From: Cruorifilaria tuberocauda
Lineage: Eukaryota > Nematoda > Chromadorea > Rhabditida > Onchocercidae
Length of the DNA stretch: 64,000 bases
Direction: 5' to 3'
Assembly: GCA_013365365.1 (NCBI GenBank)
Contig: JABVXU010000021.1
Coordinates: forward strand, 186,001-250,000
In this document: piece after piece, positions 1-11,093 of the stretch
Layout of the letters: the number at the start of each line of letters is the position of its first letter
How positions within the stretch are numbered: position 1 is the stretch's first letter
Notes under the pieces: generated by a model
What the model saw: the letters and a program-made list of their open reading frames with translations, nothing else
Database searches by the model: none
Told to the model about the DNA's origin: nothing
Translations under genes and position numbers: made by a program

Positions 1-13
1 GGAGCAGCTAATA

Positions 14-2820
14 TTAAGGATATATTCTATCATAGATGATACTTGTATGTTCTGTTATTTCACGATGATATACGGTACTAATCGATACCCGAGCCTCTAA
101 TGTGAAGCGTCCAGCAATGTCCAGCTTCTTATCATCTGTAATGATATAGTGGTTAAGTTGTATGATAAATGGTAGTGAATTTATCATTTTTTGATGAATA
201 AAATCAGATATCGAACGAGAAATTTTTTTTTTTGAAAATTTTTACATCAGTTATATGACCCTGAGAACTGGAAGATCGTGACTGAAACTGATTCTTCCAA
301 TTCGTTGCATACGCAATTCAATCGAAATTTCTTTACCTTCTTCTGCTGTGATAAAACCTTAAAATTGCATCACCAAAATGAATGTCGTAGTAGTATCATA
401 GGCATCGTCAAGATTAAATATTGAAAAAGTGGTATTAGAAAAAAACAATTTCCACCGTTGCTCATAACTGTATTGAGTGAAATGAGATCGGTACCACTGT
501 TAATGACAACCGATAAAAAACCGTATTCTTTGTGAATTTCCATCCTATCCTGTTATCCCATGCTATCGCTCTATAAAATCTCGGTGATTTCCAGGAACAT
601 AAGAAGTAAATTCTAATAATATAATTTTTTACTTAAACCAATTTTAAGCTCAAATCGATTTGCAATCAGAAAAGCGATCAATTATAAAAATGGTCAATAA
701 GCTGCTCAAAACCTTCAGAATGCTTTAAATCATTCAACAAACGAGAAAAATTAACAAGCATTGATAAATAAAAATTACAAATGTATAGTTAAGAACACTG
801 GGTATGCGACCGCCTTTGGTAAAATTGATTTCTTCTCCATAGCTAATTGTTGGGATTTTAGAAAAAGTGCTTTACCACCAAATTCAGAACGCCATTTACC
901 GATCAGAAACGCTACAGTTTTAAGAGCTCTTGTAATCTTCTTCAAATCATATTCTGAAAGTATTTTTGGAAATATTTATTTAGAATAAATTGAAAAAAAT
1001 TTATCCTCTAAATTTCAATCACTTATTAATTTCTTACCAACCCTTGGGGATTACATCTGAGCCACAAAGTTGGAAGCTCCTTTTACAATAGCAGTTTAGC
1101 AATTCATTGATCAAATCGCATTTTGTATTATTTTCTGCTATCCATGTGAAGCAATGCATATCAGAATCTAAACAGTCCAAGAATAACCTGCAAAAATGCA
1201 AATTATTAACTTCGAAATTGCTTGCTTCTAGATATTCAAAAATGTTAAATTGATCCAATGACGCAGAGTTCTTAAGTTGTAATCTAAAAATAAATTTCAA
1301 GAAATAAGGCACAAAATAGGGATTATTGCAAATGCTTCAAAATCGTTCCAATTTCACATGTAATAATGTGTCAATTGATGCTTAAATAATGTGTTAATTG
1401 ATAAGTTAAGTATTATATAATATGAAGCTTCATATCTTCAATTAATAAACGTTCAATGAAAAACTTGAAAAACTGGTGCAGAAATATGCGCATGTAAAAA
1501 ATTCTTAACTGAAATTGTTAATATATATGAATGAAAAATGAGATAAAGCGAAATAAAGAATATTCGCTGAAGAATTTTTAAATATTTAATAAAATTTCTC
1601 GCTTAAAAACTAAACAAAAATTTCTAATTAGATTGAATAGTTATGAAGTATTCGGTGTTAATCGTTCTCTCAATATAAGTCTTACTGAAAAAATCATCCT
1701 ACTTTTTACATCATATTGCGTTTTAATTCATTTTAGTTTACTTCATAATTTAAAAATTTCATTTAATTTCTATATTTCAGTTTACCTCTTTAAACTTTTT
1801 AAGCTTTCTAATATCTTTATTATCCATTAATCTTATCACAACTTGCAATTTCACGACCGATACAAAAAATTGGATCATCAGTACTTTGTATATCAGAAAC
1901 CAATTATTACATTAAGTTCACTATTTCGAACTTGAAGTTCAGACTAATTAAACAGTTGCAATTACCCCGCAAAATGGTCAGCGCAAGAATTTAATCGTTT
2001 GAATGGAAAGCAACAAACCTGAAACTGATTGCAAGTGCAGTACGATGAAAAGTACACAAGACGTGGTAAACATGCATGTTGTCAGAACTGAAAAGTGTAG
2101 ATTCTGAATAAAACGCTCCTATCAGTTATATCAAAAAATATCACTGTGGACTACCACTTGCTCTAAAAAACTGGATGTGCGATAAATAAACGCTGCAACC
2201 TTTTACTCTATCTTTTCATTTCTTGTTCAAATTTTTGGAAGATTTTCCTTGGCGAAAAAAAAACATTAGTAAGGGAATTTACTCAACAAAACTATATTTT
2301 CTGTAATTTTATTCTCTGCTTTGCACACTTTAAAACTTCCATCCTTTTAATTCAAAAAATATTGAACTTAGACCATGATCTTTCCTACTTGTTTATATGA
2401 AACCCATAAAAAAGTATGCAAGCCGACCGACAAAGATCTCAGTGAAATTTTCACCAAGAAAACATATCTTGTAATTCCTAATAGATTTAAATTTATTAAA
2501 ATCGTGTAGTATTTTATAAATTTCTAAAAACATGAATTTTTTCACCCATTTTCTTAAATCTATAGGAACGTGAATTTCAACACACAGTTAGATCGGTCTT
2601 GTTCTAATAAATTGATCTTAAACTATACATTTTGGCTTTACTCCTTGATCAAATGAAACATATCACTCAGTGATCTTTGCTTTTCCTGAATTACTGTCAC
2701 AGGGATGGAAATATCGCATGAATTGTTTTGTGGTAAACACTGTAATAACACTACAACTCGATATTGCGCCTTTAGAATGCATTGAGCATTCACATGGCAA
2801 AAGAAACGAAATGATTCCAT
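14..2820 (-). CDS. Nitrobindin/THAP4-like protein with unknown N-terminal region, frame-disrupted
   Basis: Minus-strand gene. Exons that join in phase are 2642-2820, 1042-1283 and 779-953; further coding matter lies near 480-560, 275-370 and 14-220, ending in TAA at 14-16. ATG at 2820 follows a TTTTCAG acceptor, so it is a possible SL site. The first two exons (about 140 residues, opening MESFRFFCH) match nothing I recognise. From 953 downward the product resembles the nitrobindin/THAP4 C-terminal beta-barrel family (haem or lipid binding): GKWRSEFGG, then PTISYGEE, HKEYGFLSV, TAEEGKE and DDKKLDIAGRFTLEARV in family order. The frame breaks at the A-run 862-866 and again near 541-560, and no AG acceptor is visible before the last coding block. 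It could be a decayed gene or carry sequence errors. The family call is fairly sure; integrity is doubtful. Confidence 0.65.
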
Positions 2821-3657
2821 AACTCTGAAAATGCATTCATTATATTGTCAAAAAGCACTATATATTAAAGGACGAGAAGTATCTGATCGTCTACAGTCTA
2901 CCGCTTATATCGATAAAAACAATAAGACTCAAAATGGCATTTAATAAATTTTCATGTAAATAAAACGACAGCTGAATATTTAGCAGTAGAATTCAATGCA
3001 AATATAAATATATAATTTATAGAATTTTTATAATGCGGTATGTTCTAAAAGCATATCTTCTTTGGAATAAAAACAAAAGATTCGATAAAAAATAATAGAG
3101 GTGCAGAAGTTCACCATAAACAAAATTAAGTGGATAATAGCTAAGGTTAAAAAAAAATACATGAAAAAGATACATCAAAGATTACATAACTGTGGTAATA
3201 TTCAAGATATAAACCCACTCTCAGAAAAATTACAACAATTTCAAATTTTACAAATTGCAAAATGTTATGAAAATTTTTCGCAATAAAAAACATGGTAATT
3301 AACAATAGGAAAAGTAATGAATAAGAAATCATTGTAAAAAGGTTTAATCAATTCATCTATGCACGTCAAAAAAACGCACAGAAAATCTGACATAAAGTTT
3401 TAAAAAAGCTTAAATTAGTTTTGAGTTTAATCATAAGACATTGCAACATTCCTTCTCGAAAACAATTTCATTCAGGTGCTAACAAAAATTAACAAAACAA
3501 GTAACATAAAAAGCTCAATTAATTGAAAGTTTTGTTAAGACTACACTGATTTATCGGTCTTCTTGCATCAAACTATTAAGAGTGGTTTATTACTAACATA
3601 GATCAACAAGAAATAAAAACACTGATAGCTTTAAGGTTATTTTCCACTTGGCATATC
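2821..3657. other. Intergenic, nothing recognised
   Basis: AT-rich spacer of about 840 bases between the end of the EXO1 gene and the start of the nitrobindin-like gene, both on the minus strand. I see no convincing exon. Same-strand spacing would allow co-transcription, but it is long for a compact operon. Confidence 0.5.
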
Positions 3658-6600
3658 TCAATTTGCTTTTTTCCGAATATCTTGAGAGCCATCGCTATCT
3701 GTCTATAAAAACGAAGGAATTATTGACATAGTTAGCTTTTGTTTTGATAAGATGAAATAAAAAGTTTGAAGCAGAAGATCAAATTTTTTGACGAACTCTC
3801 CTATAGAAACTGATTAATATATGAGCATTACCTGAGATAATTCTGTTTCAAAAACACTGGACATAACACGTGAAGAAACTGAGCATCGTGAAAAACCGCT
3901 AAAATTTTCATTAAATCAAATTATTTCAAAAATAGAAATTCCTATTTTCAAATATTTCACAATTATTTTACTGAGAATTTCAAATATTCTGGATGATCTA
4001 CATACATGAAGCATTTCATTCTTAGTTAACATTGAACAGTGTTATGCCACAAACCTCGTTTTTGAACCTTTGTGCAAAAAATATTTGCTATAAGATATAT
4101 TGTCCCTCAACACTTCAGAGGTGGTTTCCGTTGATGATATGACAGGTATGATATCTTCATCAGCATGATTATTTTGATTAATTTGGTCATCTTTAGCAGT
4201 CTTTCGTGATTTTTTAACAGGTACTTCTACAGAAGCTAGAAATTAATTATAAATCGCGATGGGCTTCAATATAATATATAATATTTCTTGAGCTTCAATA
4301 TAATATGTCAAATTGAGTTTAAAGTTTAAAGAAATATAGTGCTGTAAACAGTTCTATAAATTTTAAATTAAATATTTTTATAATCTCCAAAATGAAGTAC
4401 AGTTTCGTTAATAACTAAATTTAAATTTATACCATGATAAGAGTTTGCAAGATTTTCTGACACTTTTGCTGCAGCAGTAAATTCTTTTAATAGATGATCA
4501 CAATTCCAATTTCGACGGGCGCCATTCCCGCATCTTGCAATACCAATACAATGGACTGGCGGCAATTTATGGTCGGTTTTTGAAGCTTCTACTAATAATT
4601 TCTGTAAGGAAAAACATAACAGAAACCTTTCTGCACATTTAAAAATAGCAAAAAGTTTGCAAAAATGCTCTAGAGAATTTGAAATTGATAAATCACGCCG
4701 AACTTTATGCAAATCCTTCGTCTTTTCAGATGAAACAAAATCCTCATTATCATTGATTGAACTGCTTGTCAATGTTTTGGAATCCATTGTCGACAAGCAA
4801 TTAGAAATTCGCAGCGGTGGTGGTCGGGGAGATTCAAACTAAACTTTTAATTATTCCAAGTTTCTTATTACGACCATGAAGATCGTAATAAGAAACTTGG
4901 AATAATTAAAATTATACTCCTCTCCTTTTAAAACCATTCTTACCCCCCCCCCCCTCAATTACCGGAAAATTTTCTAACTAGCCAACTTGCAGCAACAAAA
5001 AGAATACCTCACAGGATGATTTTTTTCTGATTTCTTCGTCATATTTTTCTTTTTGTCGCATTCCTGCACTTTTGTAGTTGGAGCTCCAAATTGACCAGTC
5101 AGGCACATTTTTAGATAAAGTTATTTGTTCAGTTTGTGAAATACCCGGAATATTACCCAAAGCGAAACTGAAATTAATATTTTTTAAACAAAAATATAAT
5201 ATTAACGAATATATATAATGATATAACAAAGTCCAGGTTCCTAGCAAAGCAAACCTCATAGCAATTTCTGGTGGCTGAATACTTCCTGCATAAGACAAAT
5301 CCTCGCTTCGTTGGTTATTTGAATGAAACTGTAAATAATAAAGTTACTTCAGCATTTTAAAATTAAATCTTGAAAAAACGTTATATTAATACTTACTTCG
5401 CCATCACCCTCATTGCTTTGCTGCGGGTATTCGTTTAACGGGCGTTGTCGTTTCTCAATCGGATCGAAAACAATTTGATAAAGGAATGTATTTTCAGCAC
5501 GAATGAAGTCGTTGATAAATTGTTTGGTCACTTTTAAAGAATTCTTGTTGAGGTAACGTGGGAGTCGAGGTAGCACCTGAAATAGATATGAAAAAGAACA
5601 AAAATTCTTTAAAATAAATATTTGCCGATATGTTTTTACTTACCTGATATAAATTTTTATCACTAGTTTTCGCGAAAAAAGTTGCTGCTTTATTTAAGCC
5701 CACTCCAGGAAGACCTGCCTAAAACTAAATAATACGTTTGTTAGCACAATCGATTTATCAAAACAATCTGAAATCCATATCAAAACTTCTCACGAATGTG
5801 TAAAAAACAAGATTTCGTTTTTTATTTAAAAAAAAACGGGATTTCATTACAGGGATTTTGCAAAAAAAGTTAGGTAAAAGTTCTATTGCCACATTTCTTT
5901 CAAGATTTTATCTTCGAGGGTTTTGCCTCAAGTGTTGCGAAAAATTCTTACTTGTAAATAGTCACATCCGGAAAGAATGCAAATTCTTCGAAACTTGTCA
6001 AAATCAAAATTTTCTGCAAGTGCTCTACACAGGCATTTTGGTAATAAGTTTTGATCGAAAATAACACAAGATCCAGCGGAGTCCATCTTGAAAATTATCT
6101 AGAAAAAATTTAAGCTTAAAAACTTTTATTGAAGATTTGATTTACTCAAAGCCAAAATCAGTACCGTGCTACTTAATACTTGTAGCAAATGTCGAGTGAA
6201 AAAGATAACCAACTTTTTCGCAACCAAAAGCAATAAGATCAGAATCCTCAGTCACTACTGCTTGCGCCATCTTTGTTTTAGTCAGAAAAGTTAACTGCGC
6301 ATCTGACTCATAAGGAGCTACGATAACATCAACCATATCCAAATGTCGAAATGCCTTTAATAAATTATTCATCACTGCGCTTACATGACAAGTAAATAAA
6401 AAAAGACTGTTTAATTCCACCTTTGATGTGATATTGGAAAATCATCATCAAAAAGAAAAATCATCAGAAAAATTCAAGACTATAACTGAATTTTAATTCG
6501 AGACTGAATTTTCTAATTCATTTCAGTTGAACTTAATAAATTTCTAATAGCCATTAATTATTCATGTTATTTTCATATTTATTCTGCTGTGCAATGTACA

Positions 6601-7637
6601 TTAATTTCTCTGAATCTGAAATATCATTACCTGAATAGTGCTTTTAATCACTTTGGGTGTTAATGAAGCACTACGTTTGAAATAATGATAAGCTTCACTG
6701 GCTCTACCTTCGCTCATCAGGAGATCACCTCTTTGTCTATGAAAATCACGCTTCTCGCGTCGTGAACTATTAGTTTCCTACAATTACGAAGGGACTGAAA
6801 TAATTAGTATTTTTGCAATGATTTAATTATATTACAACTACAACTAACACTAACTTTTTTAGCAGGCAGCATTTGTCCATCGAAAACAAGAATAACATGA
6901 CAACCAATTGCGAGTAAAGCTCTCACGTATTTCATCACATAGAGTATATAACTAAAAACATAATATCTAAACTTGAAAAAAGAAAATACGTCAAAATACG
7001 TCAAATTTGTAAAAAAATGAATCAAAAAGGAACAACATCTATCTTTAAAAAAGTAAGCGATGACAAACGATATAATACTGAGTGCGACAACTGAAATATT
7101 ATCCTCGGGAACAAAGAATTTGAAAAGTCAAGAATCTTAATGTTCTTTTAAAAAGAACTCTTGTAAGAATTTCCCAGAAAAAGAACTAACAAATCAGTTT
7201 CATATCCTTGAACAACTTTGTCAGCGCAACCTATCAGTCCTCGATGTAACAGACAACTAACATCTACAGCAATTGATTGATGCGCAAACTCATTGATATT
7301 TCCCTAAAAATTAAGCTGTTTTATAATATGTTCTTACTACGGATAGCGTGTGTAACATGTTTTCCTTGCACAGAAAATGGGAGTGTCGACCTTGAATTGA
7401 AAAATATAAGTAGAATCATCAGAAACAATCCAGTCATTATATAACGTAATATCATAATGTAATCTATATAATGAATCTCATCTGTGCATGGACTACTTAC
7501 TTTCAAGAGGAAACAAGTGAAAGGAGAATGTTGAAAAGAATTAACTTTGATGGTCACAAAAAATAAAATGAATGTTACTGAAAACTTACTTGACGACATG
7601 CATTCTTCACGAAGGGCAATAAATTATGTATTCCCAT
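3658..7637 (-). CDS. exo-1: Exonuclease 1 (FEN1/XPG-family 5'-3' nuclease)
   Basis: Fourteen exons on the minus strand: 7590-7637, 7191-7303, 6855-6951, 6631-6777, about 6214-6385, 5952-6098, 5644-5718, 5397-5576, 5255-5328, 5008-5167, 4433-4838, 4055-4235, 3832-3898, 3658-3702. The start MGIHNLLPFVKNACRQ is the canonical EXO1 N-terminus (the nuclease needs the free MGI end). Family landmarks follow in order: VDVSCLLHRG, VFDGQMLPAKK, VAPYESDAQL, TEDSDLIAFG, LSGCDYL (metal-binding acidic residues), GLPGVGLNKA (helix-hairpin-helix), then FLYQIVFDP and ALGN. The C-terminal part is serine-rich and poorly conserved, as usual. It acts in nuclear mismatch repair and double-strand-break resection. 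The join between exons 4 and 5 has no clean in-phase acceptor that I can find; all later joins agree in phase. Confidence 0.94.
4845..4911. repeat. Perfect 29-bp inverted repeat with 9-base loop
   Basis: Left arm 4845-4873, loop 4874-4882, right arm 4883-4911; the arms are exact reverse complements. It lies in the 169-base EXO1 intron 4839-5007, and on the coding strand it ends six bases before the exon that starts at 4838. A run of 12 C lies at 4943-4954 in the same intron. The RNA would form a long AU-rich hairpin just upstream of the 3' splice site. Origin unknown: local foldback, tiny inverted-repeat element, or regulatory stem. Confidence 0.95.
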
Positions 7638-7884
7638 TGTCAACAAAACCAATCTTAAAACTCTACACTTTCATTGTTACATTAAACAAGCTTGCAAATG
7701 ATTTTAAGATACGTTTGTTTCCCTGCTCTAAACCACCACTATATTTTGCACGGAATAAACCTTTGATTAAATTTCAAAAAAAAATATTTCGCGGTGAGGA
7801 ATAAAGTTGTAATAGCTTATTCATTCCTTAGCAAGACATTGTGCAAACAGTACAAAAATTGTTTGGATATGATTCGCTAATATT

Positions 7885-8112
7885 TCATAACGAGGTATAT
7901 TTTATCGAAGTTCTGATGCTGTGGTTTGCTCGGTTATCGCTTTTTTGTGACGGAAGGGACGGGGTGGTAGGCTCTGTTACTTCTCTTAATTTTAATTTTG
8001 CCGCAGGATAAACACCATCGATTACGATTTTTTTTTGCGATGCTTCATCGTTACTACAATATCTTGCTACACATGCAATGCACTCAGTTGCAGTAGCATT
8101 CGTGAATTGCAT
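7885..8112 (-). CDS. Possible small protein, 75 residues
   Basis: Single open frame starting MQFTNATATECIACV, 247 bases upstream of the EXO1 start on the same strand. It has no obvious domain, signal peptide or membrane segment; the first third holds three cysteines and the rest is polar and lysine-rich. An ATTAG acceptor lies just upstream of the ATG, so an SL-spliced small gene ahead of EXO1 is conceivable. It may equally be a chance frame in the divergent promoter region. I do not recognise it. Confidence 0.22.
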   Translation of the reverse strand: MQFTNATATECIACVARYCSNDEASQKKIVIDGVYPAAKLKLREVTEPTTPSLPSQKSDNRANHSIRTSIKYTSL

Positions 8113-8589
8113 GCATCAGCTAATTTCATGTATACAAGAGGTCAAGAATACAGGAAGTTAGGGAAAGACGTCCCACAAAATTTTTGAATTATACATTATG
8201 TATTCGAGCTGCATAGTCAATCCATCCTTTCTGTCTCGTTGCGAGGAACTTTGTGCATGGAATTCTTTTTCTGTTTTCCAATGAACGAGAATTTCAAATT
8301 TTTGGTAACACCGATTTAAAATTCTCACCCTCTGGACATGCAGAAAAAAACCTGAAAACTACATCTTTGATAAAAATGACCAGTAGCTATGAACCCAATT
8401 TAAAAATTAGATCATTTTTTATGGAAAGACAAATGGATAACGGAAAAGTTTATTGGTGGGTGGATTTCCTCTGTGTAATTGAGAAAAGGAAATTTTATGC
8501 GCGTTTTGTTCATGCAGTGATTCGTTTTTAAAGTTATTATGTGATTTTAAAGTTATGACAAAACTGTTGTACGCTTCTATATTATTTCT

Positions 8590-8591
8590 AG
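8590..8591 (+). promoter_or_regulatory. Candidate SL trans-splice acceptor of the ZNF622 gene
   Basis: ATTTCTAG ends 18 bases before the ATG at 8610, with no upstream exon in frame. This matches the nematode trans-splice acceptor pattern. Inferred, not proven. Confidence 0.45.
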
Positions 8592-8609
8592 TACTTACAA
8601 CTTCTTGTC

Positions 8610-11093
8610 ATGGATGCACCGAACGGTTTTACTTGCTTATGTTGTCAGGCTATGTTTGGAAGTGGTAATCTGCAAAGAGAGCACTATAAAACGGACTGGC
8701 ATCGATACAATCTTAAACGAAAAGTTAGTTTAAGCTTTTTTTTTGTTTTGCTGCTGACATCAATGATAAAAATAACCAATGAAGTTGTGATATTTTAATT
8801 TTCTGCATGCCAAAATTTTTTGATCCATATATATAAATTTACCAGTTGACAGTTAATGAAGTTTTTTTCAGATTACTGGTTTTTCCACTGTCACTGAAGA
8901 ACAATTTAGACAAAAATTAATTGCTTACAAAAAAGAGGTCTGTTATTCTATTTCGCGATCATTGGACTAAGATTTAGATTTATCATTGCTGTCAATCATT
9001 TAGTAATCCACATAAGAGCGTGTTGTAGAATGTCTATACGGTTTAAATTGGTCTCTTTCAATAGAGCGGATTGCGTAAATTAAAATTTTTTTTTCTTATA
9101 AAATAGTATTTTATAATACCGAAGTTATTTAAAGTTGTTTGTTTAGATGGGGAAAGATTGAAAGAAATAGATTTAACTGGTTGTGATTGTTTTTTGGAAT
9201 TGATTTCAAATATTACGTTTTATCGGAAATAAGTAATAAGAAGTATTCATTAAAAGGAAAATATTATGTTCTGTGTTGGACAGGTTGCTTGCTGACAAGA
9301 AAAATTACTTATTAATTTAATTCCATTTACTTGATACATAACAAAAATAATACATCGTATTTTTTAAATGTGTTTACTCTTCCGTCATAAATAAAAAGCA
9401 CATGTTTGTGTCATATCTTTTAGTTCTCCTTACAAGCATTTCTGTCATCTTTGGACGGTGATCTTAATTTTTTGCTTTATTTTTTTCGTTTAATCCATCT
9501 TATTGGTTTATAATACTAACTTTCAGATAGCAGCCGAAAGATGTACAGAGGCAGAAATGATTATTTGTAAGTGTTGCAGCAAACAATTTCAATCAGCAAA
9601 CGCTTACAATAATCACCTAAGTTCTAGGAAGCATAAAGCAAGTGAAGCACGTTCATTTAAAGGAGCCACCTTGGCATATATATTGATCGGAAAAACTTTA
9701 AGAGATATGTTTAAAAAGCAATGCGCTTTATACATCGCTTTGCAATTTAATTTCACGTTCAACATTAAACTTGAAGATTTAATAAGTTACAATTTCTAGA
9801 AAAGGACCAATAAAGCGAAAGACACAAAAAAACAAATGAATTACTTCCATTGCAACCATTTCACTGGAATAGACATTGAAGAGAGTGGTCCTGATGATAA
9901 TGATAATGGCAATTGGGTTGTTGATCATGATATATATGATGAAGATTTCGATGAATCTGAAGTAGCTTATCTGATTTATATAATGTCGAGTTAATTTATC
10001 ATACTTAGGAAAAGGAATTGGTTGTTTCTTTGCAGATTATCCCTGTATCAGTTTGTTTATTTTGCAATTACGGTTCGAGAAGTGTGGAAACAAATTTGAT
10101 ACATATGAGCATATCACATGGATTTTTTCTCCCAGATGCAGAATTCTGTACAGACATTAACGGCATGCTTCATTATTTAGGTAATCTCATTTTTTATATT
10201 CTATCAAGCATATGGCACATAAACTTTACAGGTTTAGTCATATTACATTAATTTGCGTTTTTCCAAATTTCTCGTTCATTTTTTCTACAATGAAATATTT
10301 AAGGTTTGAAAGTTGGTAGTGGTAATATGTGCTTGGTATGTAATGAGAGAAAAAGATTCCGCTCATTAGATGCATGCCAGAAACATATGCGCGATAAGAG
10401 ACACTGTCGTATTGCCTGCAGTGTAGAGGAAATGATCGAATTTGAAGACTTTTATGATTATAGGTAGGCTTCTTAAATATAAATATGTAACATTTGATGT
10501 TCATTTTCCAAATATATGGCAATTTTGTTATTTTGTTAAATGTTTCAGTTCTATGTATTCGGAAGGAAAAGACGTTGGTAAATCTCATCCCACCGTTTTA
10601 ATGGATGATGGGTATACACTTACTTTGCCATCAGGTTGGTGGAAATTTTTTCTAGCATTAAAAAGTTTTTGGAAAATTACGAAACTACCTTTTTTTATTT
10701 TCTTTATTTCAAACTTTTTAGGCGCAAAAATTGGACATCGTTCATTGTTTCTTTATTACAAACAACGTTTGAAACCGGTGGAATGTGAATCTAAAAATGA
10801 TTGTCAAAGAAAAGAGGCTCTCAAAAAAGCAGTAATTGGGCAATATAAAGAATTGGGTTGGATAGGAACATCTGGTTTGTTTTTATAAATTTCGGCTTGG
10901 AAAATACTTAAAGAAATCATCATAGATTAATCTTTGATTTTTTGCAGTCAGACCTACTGATTTTTCAGGAACATTGGCAGTGCAGCGAGCAAAGGATATA
11001 CGATATATGAAGAAAATAAATTCTAAAAACTGGGTTAAATTGGGCCTTAATAATAGCCGTTTGTTTAAATCGCGCGGTAGAAGTGATCAATAA
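8610..11093 (+). CDS. ZNF622: REI1/ZNF622-like zinc-finger 60S ribosome biogenesis factor
   Basis: Exons 8610-8723, 8872-8937, from 9527, from about 9800, then blocks near 10035, 10303, 10548, 10721 and 10947, ending in TAA at 11091. Four C2H2-type fingers are visible: CLCCQAMFGSGNLQREHYKTDWH with the diagnostic KTDWHRYNLKRK tail, CKCCSKQFQSANAYNNHLSSRKH, CLFCNYGSRSVETNLIHM, and CLVCNERKRFRSLDACQKHM. An acidic stretch (EESGPDDNDN) lies between fingers two and three. The C-terminal LPSGAKIGHRSLFLYYKQR and the ALKKAVIGQY block match ZNF622 and yeast Rei1/Reh1, which act on cytoplasmic pre-60S particles. The exon end after finger two is unresolved. The order of landmarks makes the family call secure. 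Confidence 0.92.

Larger units (their letters stand above)
7638..8609. promoter_or_regulatory. Divergent intergenic region between exo-1 and the ZNF622 gene
   Basis: The two flanking genes point away from each other, so promoters for both should lie here. An open frame of 75 codons occupies 7885-8112 on the minus strand and is listed separately. No motif was identified with confidence. Confidence 0.5.

Noticed and set aside
8253..8531. 92-codon plus-strand frame upstream of the ZNF622 gene
   Set aside because: No splice partner, no domain, and it sits in a divergent promoter region.
10238..10588. 116-codon minus-strand frame
   Set aside because: It lies antisense to conserved ZNF622 exons and has no domain.
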